From: Massilia sp. HP4
GTDB lineage: Bacteria > Pseudomonadota > Gammaproteobacteria > Burkholderiales > Burkholderiaceae_D
Length of the DNA stretch: 64,000 nt
Reading direction: 5' to 3'
Assembly (NCBI RefSeq): GCF_005222695.1
Contig: NZ_STGG01000012.1
Location: 489,827 to 553,826 of the forward strand
Positions 9,577-22,843 of the stretch are shown here, in pieces. Every line of letters begins with the position of its first letter. Positions within the stretch are counted from its first letter, which is position 1. The notes under the pieces are model-generated. The model made no database searches. It was given only the letters and a program-made list of their open reading frames with translations, and was not told where the DNA came from. A program made the position numbers and the translations under genes.

Positions 9577-10677
9577 ATGAAGTCCAATCCCCCCGCCGCC
9601 GCCGCCCCTGGCGACGACGCGCTGCCGGCCTGGCAGTTTCGCACGATCGCCGAGTTGGACGGCGACGCGGCCTTCGCCATTGCGCTGCCCACCCACCGCC
9701 TCGGCTACCTGAGCCCCGTCTTTACCGAGCTGAGCGGCTACGAACGCGACAAGCTGCAGGAAGCGCTCGACGGCGACGGCGCGTCGAGCCTGGCGCCGCT
9801 CGCGGCCTGGCTGCGCGACGCGGCCGGCGGCCAGTCCGGCGTGCGCAGCCGGCGCGAATTCGACCTGCTCGATGCCGAGGGCCGGCCGCTGGCGCTGGAA
9901 GCGCTGGCCATCGTCCCGCTGGACGATGCAGCGACCCTGGTCGGCCAGCTGCGCGACCTGTCGGCGCGGCGCGCCCATCAAAGCGAGCAAAAACGCTTCG
10001 CCAGCATGCTCAACCACGAATTCCGCACCCCGCTGGCCACCATCGACGGCGCCATCCAGCGCCTGGAGGCGACCTCGAACCATGCCGACGAGCCGACCCG
10101 CACGCGCTACCGCAAGATCGGCGCCGCGGTCGACCGCCTGATCGGGATGCTCGACGAATACCTGTCGCCGGACCGCATGGCCGCGCTCGGCCGTACGCGC
10201 CAGCCGAACACGATCACCGTGAGCGAACTGGTCGAGACCGGCGCCACCCAGATCCGCGCGGCCAACCGCGAAGCCGTGCTGCGGCTGGACGAGCTGGCAT
10301 CCAGCCAGGGCGACCGGCTGCAGCATACGCTGCGCGGCGAGCCGGAAGGGCTGCGGCTGGCGCTGAAGGTCTTGATCGACAACGCGCTGGCGTTTTCGCC
10401 GCCCTCGGCCCCCGTGACGCTGCGCGCGCGGCGCAGCGGCGGCGGGGTCGAGCTGGCGGTGCTCGATGGCGGCGCCGGCGTGCCGCCGGACGACGTGGCG
10501 CGGGTCTTCGACAAGGGCTACCGTGGCCGCAACGCCGCCGGCCTGGCCGGCAGCGGCCTCGGCCTGTACATGGCGCGCTCGATCGTCGAGGTGCACGGCG
10601 GGGTGCTGAGCCTGGCGCCGGGGCAGGATGGGGCAGGCGCCGAATTCCGTCTCTGGATGCCGGCATTAGGGCTCTGA
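9577..10677 (+). CDS. Soluble sensor histidine kinase with N-terminal PAS-like domain
   Basis: 366 residues with no transmembrane span, so it should sense a cytoplasmic or membrane-proximal signal. Residues about 20-130 look like a PAS domain (HRLGYLSPVFTELSGYERD). The H-box MLNHEFRTPLATI puts the phospho-acceptor at His147. The ATPase domain has the N-box LKVLIDNALAFSPP, G1 DGGAGVP, and G2 GSGLGLYMARSIVEVHGG. The response regulator gene follows 113 bp downstream on the same strand and is its likely partner. The signal is unknown. Confidence 0.9.
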   Translation: MKSNPPAAAAPGDDALPAWQFRTIAELDGDAAFAIALPTHRLGYLSPVFTELSGYERDKLQEALDGDGASSLAPLAAWLRDAAGGQSGVRSRREFDLLDAEGRPLALEALAIVPLDDAATLVGQLRDLSARRAHQSEQKRFASMLNHEFRTPLATIDGAIQRLEATSNHADEPTRTRYRKIGAAVDRLIGMLDEYLSPDRMAALGRTRQPNTITVSELVETGATQIRAANREAVLRLDELASSQGDRLQHTLRGEPEGLRLALKVLIDNALAFSPPSAPVTLRARRSGGGVELAVLDGGAGVPPDDVARVFDKGYRGRNAAGLAGSGLGLYMARSIVEVHGGVLSLAPGQDGAGAEFRLWMPALGL

Positions 10678-10745
10678 GGGAACAACTCCTTGCCTCAGAC
10701 AGCCTCAGCAGTGATAATCGGACCGCAATCCAGCAAGGATAACGT

Positions 10746-10756
10746 TACCATTGGTA
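10746..10756. promoter_or_regulatory. Palindrome TACCA-T-TGGTA upstream of the response regulator
   Basis: Perfect 5-bp arms around one base, 35 bp before the regulator start. The position would suit autoregulation, but short palindromes occur by chance. Confidence 0.25.
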
Positions 10757-10790
10757 TCATTGCTGGTGAAGAGAACACTATGGCCAAGGC

Positions 10791-11471
10791 ATGACGCAGA
10801 TTCTGATTGTTGAAGACAATGGCGAGTACGCCGACGACATGGCCGAGTTCCTGAAGGAGCTCGACCATGAAGTGGCGATCGCCAGGACCGCCAGCGAGAT
10901 GTGGGCGGCGCTCACGCGCACGCCGGCAGGGGTGGTGGTGCTCGACCTCGGTTTGCCGGACGAGGACGGTTTCAACGTGATCCCGCGCATGCGCCAGCTA
11001 TATCCTGAAATCGGGCTGTTGGTATTGACGGGCCGGGTGGCATTCGACCACCGCATCCTGGGCCTGCGCCTGGGCGCCGACCATTATTTGACCAAGCCGA
11101 TCAAGTTCCCCGAACTGGCGGCCCACATCGAAGCCCTGGACCGCCGCGTGCGCCCACCCGATCCCGCCCCGGCCCCGAGCAAGTGGACCCTGCGCGTGAG
11201 CGCGCGCCAGCTCGAGCTGATGGGCAAGGTGATCGACCTGACCGAAAAAGAGTGCAATTTCCTGCACCTGCTGACGATCAACACCCGTCCGGTGCCGCGT
11301 CACGTGATCGTGGCCGGCATGGGCGGCGAAGACCCGGACGCCAGCCGCCGGGTCGACATGCTCGTCTACCGCCTGCGCAAGAAAGCCCGTTCCGGCCTCG
11401 GCCAGGACCTCCCCCTGCGCAGCGCCTACGGCGAAGGCTACAGCCTCTCCGCCGGCTTCACCCTCAATTAG
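10791..11471 (+). CDS. Two-component response regulator, OmpR/PhoB-like
   Basis: 226 residues. The receiver domain (1-120) has the acidic pocket VEDN at 8-10, phospho-acceptor Asp52 in VVLDLGLPDEDG, and the conserved Lys in YLTKPIKFPEL. The C-terminal domain (about 130-224) looks like a winged helix: LTEKECNFLHLL matches the OmpR-type start, and SRRVDMLVYRLRKKA the recognition helix. Likely partner is the kinase upstream. Its TAG stop (11469-11471) overlaps the outermost repeat of the RAYT element, so the element abuts the coding sequence exactly. Confidence 0.9.
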   Translation: MTQILIVEDNGEYADDMAEFLKELDHEVAIARTASEMWAALTRTPAGVVVLDLGLPDEDGFNVIPRMRQLYPEIGLLVLTGRVAFDHRILGLRLGADHYLTKPIKFPELAAHIEALDRRVRPPDPAPAPSKWTLRVSARQLELMGKVIDLTEKECNFLHLLTINTRPVPRHVIVAGMGGEDPDASRRVDMLVYRLRKKARSGLGQDLPLRSAYGEGYSLSAGFTLN

Positions 11472-11540
11472 GGTCAGAGTAAAATTATTGGCCAATTGCC
11501 ACTCGGACAACTAGGGTCAGCGTAGAATTATTGGCCAATT
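11469..11540. repeat. Pair of 29-bp direct repeats
   Basis: Copies at 11469-11497 and 11512-11540 match at 27 of 29 positions and begin TAGGGTCAG. The period is 43 bp, the same as between the GGGACAGAGT copies at 11625 and 11668. Confidence 0.85.
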
Positions 11541-11678
11541 TCTTCTGCAATCGTGCCAGATTTAACCAAATTTATGTAAAAGAGCACGGCAGCCATGGCG
11601 TTTAGGCCAGGTTCCGAATAAATGGGGACAGAGTCAGCCTGTTCTGAGCGCGGCTTGCGATTAATTAGGGACAGAGTC

Positions 11679-11698
11679 GATTTCTATTGTAGAATCGG
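11679..11698. repeat. Hairpin just upstream of the RAYT gene
   Basis: CGATTTCTA-TTG-TAGAATCG forms an 8-bp stem with one bulged T, immediately after the innermost left GGGACAGAGT copy. A short imperfect hairpin next to a conserved sequence is what RAYT proteins bind, so this is a candidate substrate site. Confidence 0.5.
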
Positions 11699-11721
11699 CG
11701 GCTCACAACGAGCAGACCGCC

Positions 11722-12432
11722 ATGGCACGCCAACCCCGACTCATCGTTCCCGAGCAACCGCACCATGTCATCCAGCGCGGCAATAACCGCCAGGTGATCT
11801 TTCGCGAACAGGCCGATTACCAGCGTTTTCTGGTCTGGCTCAAGGAAGGCGCCAAGTTCTACGACGTAGCGATCCATGCGTATGTCCTGATGCCGAACCA
11901 CCTGCATTTACTGGCCACGCCCAGCGACACCACCGGCCTGGCGCTGATGATGCAGAAGGTCGGCCGGCTGTACGTACCCTGGTTCAATCACAAGTACGAG
12001 CGCAGCGGCGGCCTGTTCGAGGGGCGTTTCCGTACCTCGTTGATCGATTCGGAACGCTATTTCATGACCTGCAGCCGCTATATCGAGCTCAATCCGGTAC
12101 GTGCCCAGCTCTCGATTGCCCCGGATGACTATCCCTGGTCGAGTTATGCCCACCACGCCGGCATCCGCACCGACACGCTGGTCGCCGATCACCCGCTGTT
12201 CTGGGGACTGGGCAATACCCCATTCCAGCGCGAGGCGGCGTATATCGATATGGTACGCCAAGGCCTCAGCACGGAAGAGGTCGATTTCATCACGGTCGCC
12301 ATCCTCAAGAACCAGCCGCTCGGCTCGCTCACCTTCAAGACAGAACTCGAGCAAAAAACGCAACGCCAGATCCTTCCTGCCAAGCGCGGACGTCCGTTCA
12401 ATCCGCCTTTGCCGCCGCTACCAGCAGCCTGA
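11722..12432 (+). CDS. REP-associated tyrosine transposase (RAYT, Y1/IS200-like)
   Basis: 236 residues, an HUH-type single-strand DNA nuclease. The N-terminus (RLIVPEQPHHVIQRGNNRQ) is typical of the family. The metal-binding HUH motif is MPNHLHLL (His60, His62). The probable catalytic tyrosine is Tyr120, in SRYIELNPVRA. It is intact, with no frameshift. RAYTs are usually single-copy, domesticated transposases that act on nearby REP hairpins. The surrounding inverted GGGACAGAGT repeats supply such sites, and a strong terminator follows directly. Confidence 0.92.
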   Translation: MARQPRLIVPEQPHHVIQRGNNRQVIFREQADYQRFLVWLKEGAKFYDVAIHAYVLMPNHLHLLATPSDTTGLALMMQKVGRLYVPWFNHKYERSGGLFEGRFRTSLIDSERYFMTCSRYIELNPVRAQLSIAPDDYPWSSYAHHAGIRTDTLVADHPLFWGLGNTPFQREAAYIDMVRQGLSTEEVDFITVAILKNQPLGSLTFKTELEQKTQRQILPAKRGRPFNPPLPPLPAA

Positions 12433-12452
12433 AGCGGGCAATTCTTGACATC

Positions 12453-12480
12453 ACGGCGCGGTTATTCGCGCCGTTTTTTT
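12453..12480 (+). terminator. Rho-independent terminator after the RAYT gene
   Basis: ACGGCGCG-GTTATT-CGCGCCGT forms a perfect 8-bp stem followed by seven T residues, 20 bp after the RAYT stop. It should insulate gltB from transcription through the transposase. Confidence 0.9.
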
Positions 12481-12683
12481 TACTGAAATACCAAGTAAAA
12501 TCAACAGTTTAGCGGACAATCAACTGATTTTGAACACGGGCGATTGACTCTGTCCCCAATTAATCGTCAAGATAGAAAGTTGTCAAACAATTCGACTCTG
12601 ACCCTAATTATTCTGGTTGACGGGGTATTTTGCAGTGCACTATTCTCGGCGTTCGACCCCTGAAAAGTAGTGGAGATTGCCTC

Positions 12684-17411
<4,728 letters not shown>

Positions 17412-17434
17412 GCGCCGTAGAAAAGGAAAACATT

Positions 17435-18898
17435 GTGGGCAAAATCACCGGTTTCATGGAATTCGCACGGCAGGAAGAGGAATACCTCGACCCGCCCGTC
17501 CGTCTCAAGAACTACAAGGAATTCGTCGTCACCCTGACCGACGGCCAGGCCAAGGTGCAGGGCGCGCGCTGCATGGATTGCGGCATCCCCTTCTGCAATA
17601 CGGGCTGCCCGGTCAACAATATGATCCCGGACTGGAACGACCTGGTCTTCCATGGCAACTACCGCCATGCGCTGGACAACCTCCATTCGACCAATAACTT
17701 CCCCGAGTTCACCGGCCGCATCTGCCCAGCGCCGTGCGAATCGGCCTGTACCCTGGGCATCAACGACGACCCGGTCGGCATCAAGTCGATCGAGCGCAAG
17801 ATCATCGATACCGGCTGGGAGCACGGCTGGGTGGTGCCGCAGCCACCGAGCGTCAAGACCGGCAAGAAGGTCGCCATCGTCGGCTCCGGCCCCGCCGGCC
17901 TGGCCGCGGCCCAGCAACTGGCGCGCGCCGGCCACGACGTGACGGTGTTCGAGAAGAGCGACCGCATCGGCGGCCTGCTGCGCTACGGGATCCCCGACTT
18001 CAAGATGGAGAAGGACCTGATCGACCGCAGGGTCGCGCAGATGCAGGCCGAAGGCGTGACCTTCCGCACCAGTGTCCTGATCGGCAAGGATTTCCCGGCC
18101 ACGGTCAGCAATATGGCGTGCGAGACCATCTTCCCGGAAGACCTGGAAAAAGACTTCGACGCCGTGGTCCTGGCCGGCGGCGCCGAGCAGCCGCGCGACC
18201 TGCCGGTGCCGGGCCGCCAGCTGAAAGGCGTGCACTTCGCGATGGACTTTTTGCCGCAGCAGAATCGCGTAAATGCGGGTGACAAGGTCAAGGACCAGAT
18301 CAAGGCGACGGCCAAGCACGTGGTCGTGATCGGCGGCGGCGACACCGGCTCGGACTGCGTCGGCACCTCGAATCGCCATGGCGCTGCTTCGGTGACCCAG
18401 TTCGAACTGATGCCGCAGCCGCCGGAGCAGGAAAACAAGCCGCTGGTCTGGCCTTACTGGCCGACCCGCCTGCGCACCTCGTCCTCGCACGAGGAAGGCT
18501 GTGAACGTGACTGGGCGGTGGCGACCAAGCGCCTGGAAGGCAAGGGCGGCAAGGTCGAGAAGCTGATCGCCTGCCGCGTCGAATGGAAGGACGGCAAGAT
18601 GGCCGAAGTGCCGGACAGCGAATTCGAACTCAAGGCCGACCTGGTGTTCCTGGCGATGGGCTTCGTCTCGCCGGTGCAGCAGGTGCTGGACGCCTTCGGC
18701 GTGCAGAAGGACCCGCGTGGCAACGCGCGCGCCGCGACCGAAGGCGAAGGCGCCTACCAGACCTCGAACCCGAAGCTGTTCGCGGCCGGCGACATGCGCC
18801 GTGGCCAGTCGCTGGTGGTGTGGGCGATCCGCGAAGGCCGCCAGTGCGCGCGCTCGGTCGACGAGTTCCTGATGGGCGTGTCGAACCTGCCGCGCTAG
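17435..18898 (+). CDS. gltD: Glutamate synthase (NADPH) small subunit
   Basis: Oxidises NADPH and passes electrons through FAD and Fe-S clusters to GltB. 487 residues from a GTG start. Two N-terminal cysteine clusters bind Fe-S ([17 protein letters not shown] at about 47-63 and CPAPCESAC at about 94-102). The FAD site is [17 protein letters not shown] near 145, and the NADPH site [13 protein letters not shown] near 296. Translated 23 bp after gltB, it belongs to the same operon. Confidence 0.97.
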   Translation: MGKITGFMEFARQEEEYLDPPVRLKNYKEFVVTLTDGQAKVQGARCMDCGIPFCNTGCPVNNMIPDWNDLVFHGNYRHALDNLHSTNNFPEFTGRICPAPCESACTLGINDDPVGIKSIERKIIDTGWEHGWVVPQPPSVKTGKKVAIVGSGPAGLAAAQQLARAGHDVTVFEKSDRIGGLLRYGIPDFKMEKDLIDRRVAQMQAEGVTFRTSVLIGKDFPATVSNMACETIFPEDLEKDFDAVVLAGGAEQPRDLPVPGRQLKGVHFAMDFLPQQNRVNAGDKVKDQIKATAKHVVVIGGGDTGSDCVGTSNRHGAASVTQFELMPQPPEQENKPLVWPYWPTRLRTSSSHEEGCERDWAVATKRLEGKGGKVEKLIACRVEWKDGKMAEVPDSEFELKADLVFLAMGFVSPVQQVLDAFGVQKDPRGNARAATEGEGAYQTSNPKLFAAGDMRRGQSLVVWAIREGRQCARSVDEFLMGVSNLPR

Positions 18899-18913
18899 GC
18901 GTGCAATAAAACC

Positions 18914-20419
18914 TCAGGTGCGGCTGCGCAAGGCGGCCGCCACCGCCTTCGCTCCCGCATCGATTGCCGCCTCGTCGAAAGCGGCGAAACCCATCACCAG
19001 CGATGGCGGCAGCTGCGCCTGCGCGCAATAGCGCGCGAGCGGAAACGCCGTCAGCCCGGCCGCATTCAGGCGCTGCCAGGCATCGCGCTCCTCATGCGCC
19101 ACCAGGCGCGTCACCACATCCAGCCCCGCCGTCACCGCCGGCACTTCGATCAAGCCGGACCAATGGCGCTGCGCCGCCTGTTCGAACGCAGCCGCGCGGC
19201 CGGCATACACGCGCCGCATGCGCCGCACGTGGCGGTCGAAATGGCCATCGTCGATGAAGTCGGCCAGCACCGCCTGCGACAGCGCATTGGCATTGCGCGC
19301 AGCCAGCGAGGCGGCGCGAATGAACGGGTCGACCAGCTGCCAGGGCAGGGCGACGAAGGCCAGGCGGATCGCCGGGAACAGCAGCTTGCTGAAGGTGCCG
19401 GCCAGGACCACGTGCGATTCGGCGCCTTCCATGCTGCGCAGCGCCGGCACCGGCTTGGCCGAGAAGCGGTATTCGCTGTCGTAATCGTCCTCGAACACGA
19501 TGGCGCCGTGCGTGCGCGCCCACTGCAGCAGGGCCAGCCGGCGTTCAGGCGACAGCGCCATGCCCAGCGGCGCCTGGCGCGCCGGCGTCACATAGGCTAG
19601 CCGCGCATCCGGTGCGCAGGCAATCGCATCGTGCACCCGCATGCCGTCGCCATCCAGGGCGACGTCGACTACCCGCGCGCCGTGGGCGTGCATGGCCTGG
19701 CGCGCGCCGGGATAGCCGGGATCTTCCATCCACACCGCGTCTCCCGGCGCGACCAGCAGGCGCAGGCAGATGTCGAGTGCCTGCTGCACGCTACCCAGCA
19801 CCACGATCTGGTCGGGCGAGACCGACACGCCGCGCGCCAGGTCGAGGTGGCGCGCGATCGCCGCGCGCAGCGCCGCCAGGCCCGCGGCTTCGTTCTCGGA
19901 CAGGATCGCCAGTTTCGAGGTGCGCAGATGGCGGCCGTGCAGGCGCCGCCACAGGTCGATGGGAAAGCCGCGCACGTCGCAGCGGTGCGGGTGGAAGGTG
20001 GGCGGCAGGCCGCTGCCGGGCCGCAGCGGGAAGGCCGGCGCCTGGTCGCCGATATTGCGCAGCCAGGGGCCGCCCGGCTCGAACCGCATCGGCACTTCGA
20101 GCACCCGTACCGGGGCCGGCCCGGCCTGCAGGCTGGCGTCCGGCAGCACCCGGCTGACCCGGGTGCCGCTGCCGTGCCGGGCCTGCAGATAGCCTTCGGA
20201 CAGCAGCTGGTCGTAGGCCAGTTGCACGGTGCCGCGCGCCATCGTGTATTGCTGGGCCAGCGCGCGGGTGCCGGGCAGCAGGGCGCCCTCGGGCAGGCGC
20301 CCATCGAGGATGGCCTGGCGCAGGCTGCGGTACAGCCAGCGCTGCAGGGTCTCGCCCCGGTCCGGCGCGCCCAGGGCCAGGGCGCCGCGGCTCGATCGTG
20401 TGGTGGATGCCTCTGTCAT
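18914..20419 (-). CDS. MocR-type GntR regulator with aminotransferase-like domain
   Basis: 501 residues from the ATG at 20419 (MTEASTTRS); the frame is open a further 30 codons upstream, but those run into the divergent promoter. N-terminal GntR winged helix about 30-95 (LYRSLRQAILDGRLPEGALLPGTRALAQQYTMARGTVQLAY). The rest is a fold-type I PLP domain, with the Schiff-base lysine expected in AGTFSKLLFPAIR near 343. MocR proteins bind PLP plus a ligand and often control the divergent gene, here the redox group starting at 20530. The ligand is unknown. It could resemble PdxR or GabR, but no vitamin B6 or GABA genes are adjacent. Confidence 0.9.
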   Translation of the reverse strand: MTEASTTRSSRGALALGAPDRGETLQRWLYRSLRQAILDGRLPEGALLPGTRALAQQYTMARGTVQLAYDQLLSEGYLQARHGSGTRVSRVLPDASLQAGPAPVRVLEVPMRFEPGGPWLRNIGDQAPAFPLRPGSGLPPTFHPHRCDVRGFPIDLWRRLHGRHLRTSKLAILSENEAAGLAALRAAIARHLDLARGVSVSPDQIVVLGSVQQALDICLRLLVAPGDAVWMEDPGYPGARQAMHAHGARVVDVALDGDGMRVHDAIACAPDARLAYVTPARQAPLGMALSPERRLALLQWARTHGAIVFEDDYDSEYRFSAKPVPALRSMEGAESHVVLAGTFSKLLFPAIRLAFVALPWQLVDPFIRAASLAARNANALSQAVLADFIDDGHFDRHVRRMRRVYAGRAAAFEQAAQRHWSGLIEVPAVTAGLDVVTRLVAHEERDAWQRLNAAGLTAFPLARYCAQAQLPPSLVMGFAAFDEAAIDAGAKAVAAALRSRT

Positions 20420-20425
20420 GGGAAG

Positions 20426-20472
20426 TGGATCAATCGTTTGTGAGAGGACTGGATCAATACATCGGGCCAGTC
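20426..20472. promoter_or_regulatory. Candidate MocR operator: direct repeat plus inverted repeat
   Basis: TGGATCAAT occurs at 20426-20434 and again at 20450-20458 (24-bp period). The second copy lies within GACTGG-N14-CCAGTC (20447-20472). Both sit in the 110-bp gap between the MocR gene and the flavoprotein gene. MocR regulators bind paired direct repeats in such gaps. Assignment is by position and pattern only. Confidence 0.5.
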
Positions 20473-20529
20473 TACCGCCAGAATGCTTCCATCGACAACC
20501 CAGCGACAACCAACTCCGAGGAGACCATC

Positions 20530-21738
20530 ATGATCCAGAACGTCATCATCGCCGGCAACGGCTTCGCCGGCCTGTGGGCCGCCATCGCCGCCGCCCGCGC
20601 CGCCCACGTCGCAGGCAAGTCGGACGAACTTTCGATCACCGTGGTCTCGCCAGTCGCAGCGCTCCATATGCGTCCGCGCCTGTACGAGGCTACCCTCGAC
20701 AATATGGCCCCCGAACTGGGCCCGCTGTTCACCGCCATCGGCGTGCGCCACGTGGCCGGCCGCATTGAAAAAATCGACGCCAAGGGCCGCCAGGTCGACG
20801 TCGCGTTGAACGACGGCAGCCGCAGCACCTTGCCCTATGACCGCTTCGTGCTCGCCACCGGCAGCCAGGTCCTGACGCCGGACGTGCCGGGCCTGGCCGA
20901 GTATGGCTTCAACGTCGACCAGCTACAACAGGCCGAAAGGCTGGAACAACACCTGCAAGGCCTGGCCGCGAGGCCGCAAAGCGAGACGCGCGACACGGTG
21001 GTGGTGGTCGGCGCCGGCTTCACCGGCATCGAGACCGCGTCCGACATGCCGGAACGCCTGCGCGCCATCCTGGGCCAGGATGCCAGTGTGCGGGTGCTGA
21101 TGTTGGAACATGCGCCAGTGGTAGGCCCTGAACTTGGCGCCGGTCCGCGTCCGGTGATCGAGGAAGCGCTGCGCGAAGTCGGCGTCGAGACCTTCACCTC
21201 TAGCGGCGTGGCCGCGATCGACGCCGATGGCGTGGTCACCGCCGACGGCCGCCGCTTTTTTGCTTCGACCGTGATCTGGACCGCCGGCATGCGCGCCAAT
21301 CCGCTGGCCGAGCAGATCGGCGGCGAAATCGACCGCTTCGGCCGGGTGCACGCCGATCCCTACCTGCGGGCGCCCGGCGCCGACGGTATCTACGTCAGCG
21401 GCGACGTGGCGCGCGCCGCCACCGACAACGAAGGCAATGTGGCCGCGATGTCGTGCCAGCACGCGCTGAGCCTGGGCCGGGTGGCCGGCTACAACGCGGT
21501 GGCCGAACTGGTGGGCCTGCCGCTGCACGCCTACAGCCAGCCGAAGTACGTGACCTGCCTCGACCTCGGTCCATGGGGCGCCTTGTATACGGAGGGCTGG
21601 GATCGCCAGGTCAGGCTGACGCGCGCAGAAGGCAAGGCGCTCAAGCGCGCCATCAACACCGAGTGGATCTATCCGCCGGCCCCGGACCGCGACGCCGCCT
21701 TCGCGCTGGCGCGTCCCGACCACGTCATCGTTCCGTGA
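20530..21738 (+). CDS. NDH-2-like NAD(P)/FAD-dependent oxidoreductase
   Basis: 402 residues from ATG 20530, with a GAGGAG ribosome site at 20518-20523; the frame extends 44 codons upstream into the regulatory gap. Two dinucleotide folds: FAD-binding NVIIAGNGFAGLWAAIAAAR at the N-terminus and NADH-binding VVVVGAGFTGIETASDM near 157. The FAD-contact segment GIYVSGDVARAATD is near 295. Resembles type II NADH dehydrogenases, which pass electrons from NADH to quinone at the membrane. No clear C-terminal membrane anchor is seen; the polytopic protein encoded 11 bp downstream could fill that role (inference). Confidence 0.87.
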   Translation: MIQNVIIAGNGFAGLWAAIAAARAAHVAGKSDELSITVVSPVAALHMRPRLYEATLDNMAPELGPLFTAIGVRHVAGRIEKIDAKGRQVDVALNDGSRSTLPYDRFVLATGSQVLTPDVPGLAEYGFNVDQLQQAERLEQHLQGLAARPQSETRDTVVVVGAGFTGIETASDMPERLRAILGQDASVRVLMLEHAPVVGPELGAGPRPVIEEALREVGVETFTSSGVAAIDADGVVTADGRRFFASTVIWTAGMRANPLAEQIGGEIDRFGRVHADPYLRAPGADGIYVSGDVARAATDNEGNVAAMSCQHALSLGRVAGYNAVAELVGLPLHAYSQPKYVTCLDLGPWGALYTEGWDRQVRLTRAEGKALKRAINTEWIYPPAPDRDAAFALARPDHVIVP

Positions 21739-21749
21739 AGGAGGGCGGC

Positions 21750-22817
21750 ATGAGCGACATCGACCTGGCCCGTGGCAACAGGATCGCCACCTCCAGCACC
21801 TTGCAGGCGCACTGGTTCGCGGCGCCGCTGGCGGCAGCCGTCTATCCCTGGCTGCTGGCGCTGTATCACGGCGCAGCCAGGGCGGTCGAGCGCGGCGATG
21901 GCGCCGGCGCCTGGCTCGGCGCCGGCCTGGCCCTGGCGGCGGCGCTGGCGATGCCGGCGATCGCCTTCGGCGCCGCGCTGCGCCTGGGCCGCATACCGGA
22001 CCCCAGCGCGGCCGAACTGGCGGCGCGCCGCACCGCGCTGCTGGCGGTGGCGGTGCCGCCGATGTTCACGCTGACCGGCGTCGGCGCGCTGCTGCTCGGC
22101 CATCCGGACTGGGACATCGGCTTCCTGCTGGTGGTGTGGGCCGCACTGGCGTTGCGCATCGCCAGCGCCGACCGCGCGCCGCAACGCCAGGCGGCGCCTG
22201 GCCCGGCCGGCGCGACCGGCAACTGGCGCCGCGCGCACGGCTTCGGCGCCGTGCTGGCGATCCTGTTCCTGTGCTTCCACTTCAGTAACCACCTGGTCGG
22301 CCTGGTCGGACCGGAAGCCCATATGGCGGTGATGAAGGTGCTGCGCGTGGTGTACCGCTCGCCGTTCGTCGAGCCGCTGCTGATCGGCGTGTTCGCCTTC
22401 ATGATCGTGACCGGTTCGCGGCTGGCCTGGCGCTGGAGCGCGCGGCCGATGGATGCGGCGCGCACCCTGCAGGTGGCCGGCGGCGTGTTTCTGGTGTGGG
22501 CCGTGATCAGCCATGTCAACGCAGTGCTGTACCTGGCGCGCGTGCACTTCGGGATCGACACCGACTGGGGTTTCGCGGTCGGGGCGCCGGTGGGCATGCT
22601 GCTCGATTCCTGGAATATCCGGCTGCTGCCGTATTACCTGGGCGCGGTATTCTTCGTGGTGGCCCATGCCTTCTGCGGCCTGCGCATCGTGATGCTGGCG
22701 CACCATGCGCCGCGCGCCAGTGCCGACCGCGTGCTGGTGGGCGGCACGCTGTTCGCCGCGCTGCTGGCCACCGTCATCATCCTCGCGATGTGCGGCCTGC
22801 GCCTGCATTTCGCCTGA
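21750..22817 (+). CDS. Polytopic membrane protein with conserved-looking histidines, unknown function
   Basis: 355 residues, start ATG 21750 with AAGGAGG 9 bp upstream. About nine hydrophobic spans. Histidines fall in or near several spans: LCFHFSNHLVGLVG (about 195), WAVISHVNAVLYLAR (about 250) and FVVAHAFCGLRIVML (about 305). The pattern is reminiscent of di-heme cytochrome b membrane subunits such as SdhC/FrdC, but no family could be named with confidence. Lying between an NDH-2-like protein and an azoreductase, it may be a membrane electron carrier or quinone-site subunit. That role is inference. Confidence 0.75.
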   Translation: MSDIDLARGNRIATSSTLQAHWFAAPLAAAVYPWLLALYHGAARAVERGDGAGAWLGAGLALAAALAMPAIAFGAALRLGRIPDPSAAELAARRTALLAVAVPPMFTLTGVGALLLGHPDWDIGFLLVVWAALALRIASADRAPQRQAAPGPAGATGNWRRAHGFGAVLAILFLCFHFSNHLVGLVGPEAHMAVMKVLRVVYRSPFVEPLLIGVFAFMIVTGSRLAWRWSARPMDAARTLQVAGGVFLVWAVISHVNAVLYLARVHFGIDTDWGFAVGAPVGMLLDSWNIRLLPYYLGAVFFVVAHAFCGLRIVMLAHHAPRASADRVLVGGTLFAALLATVIILAMCGLRLHFA

Positions 22818-22843
22818 TTTCACTATCGACATTGGAGCAACAG

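Larger units (their letters stand above)
11466..12609. mobile_element. RAYT-containing element bounded by nested inverted repeats
   Basis: The ends carry a perfect 15-bp inverted repeat, AATTAGGGTCAGAGT at 11466-11480 and its complement at 12595-12609. An inner pair matches 22 of 24 bases: starting CGATTAATTAGGGACAGAGT at 11658 and its complement ending at 12566. The core decamer GGGWCAGMGT occurs four times on the left (11471, 11514, 11625, 11668) and twice inverted on the right (12547-12556, 12595-12604). The transposase gene sits inside. This is the layout of a REP-associated transposase unit, not of a classical IS; no target-site duplication was recognised. Confidence 0.75.
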
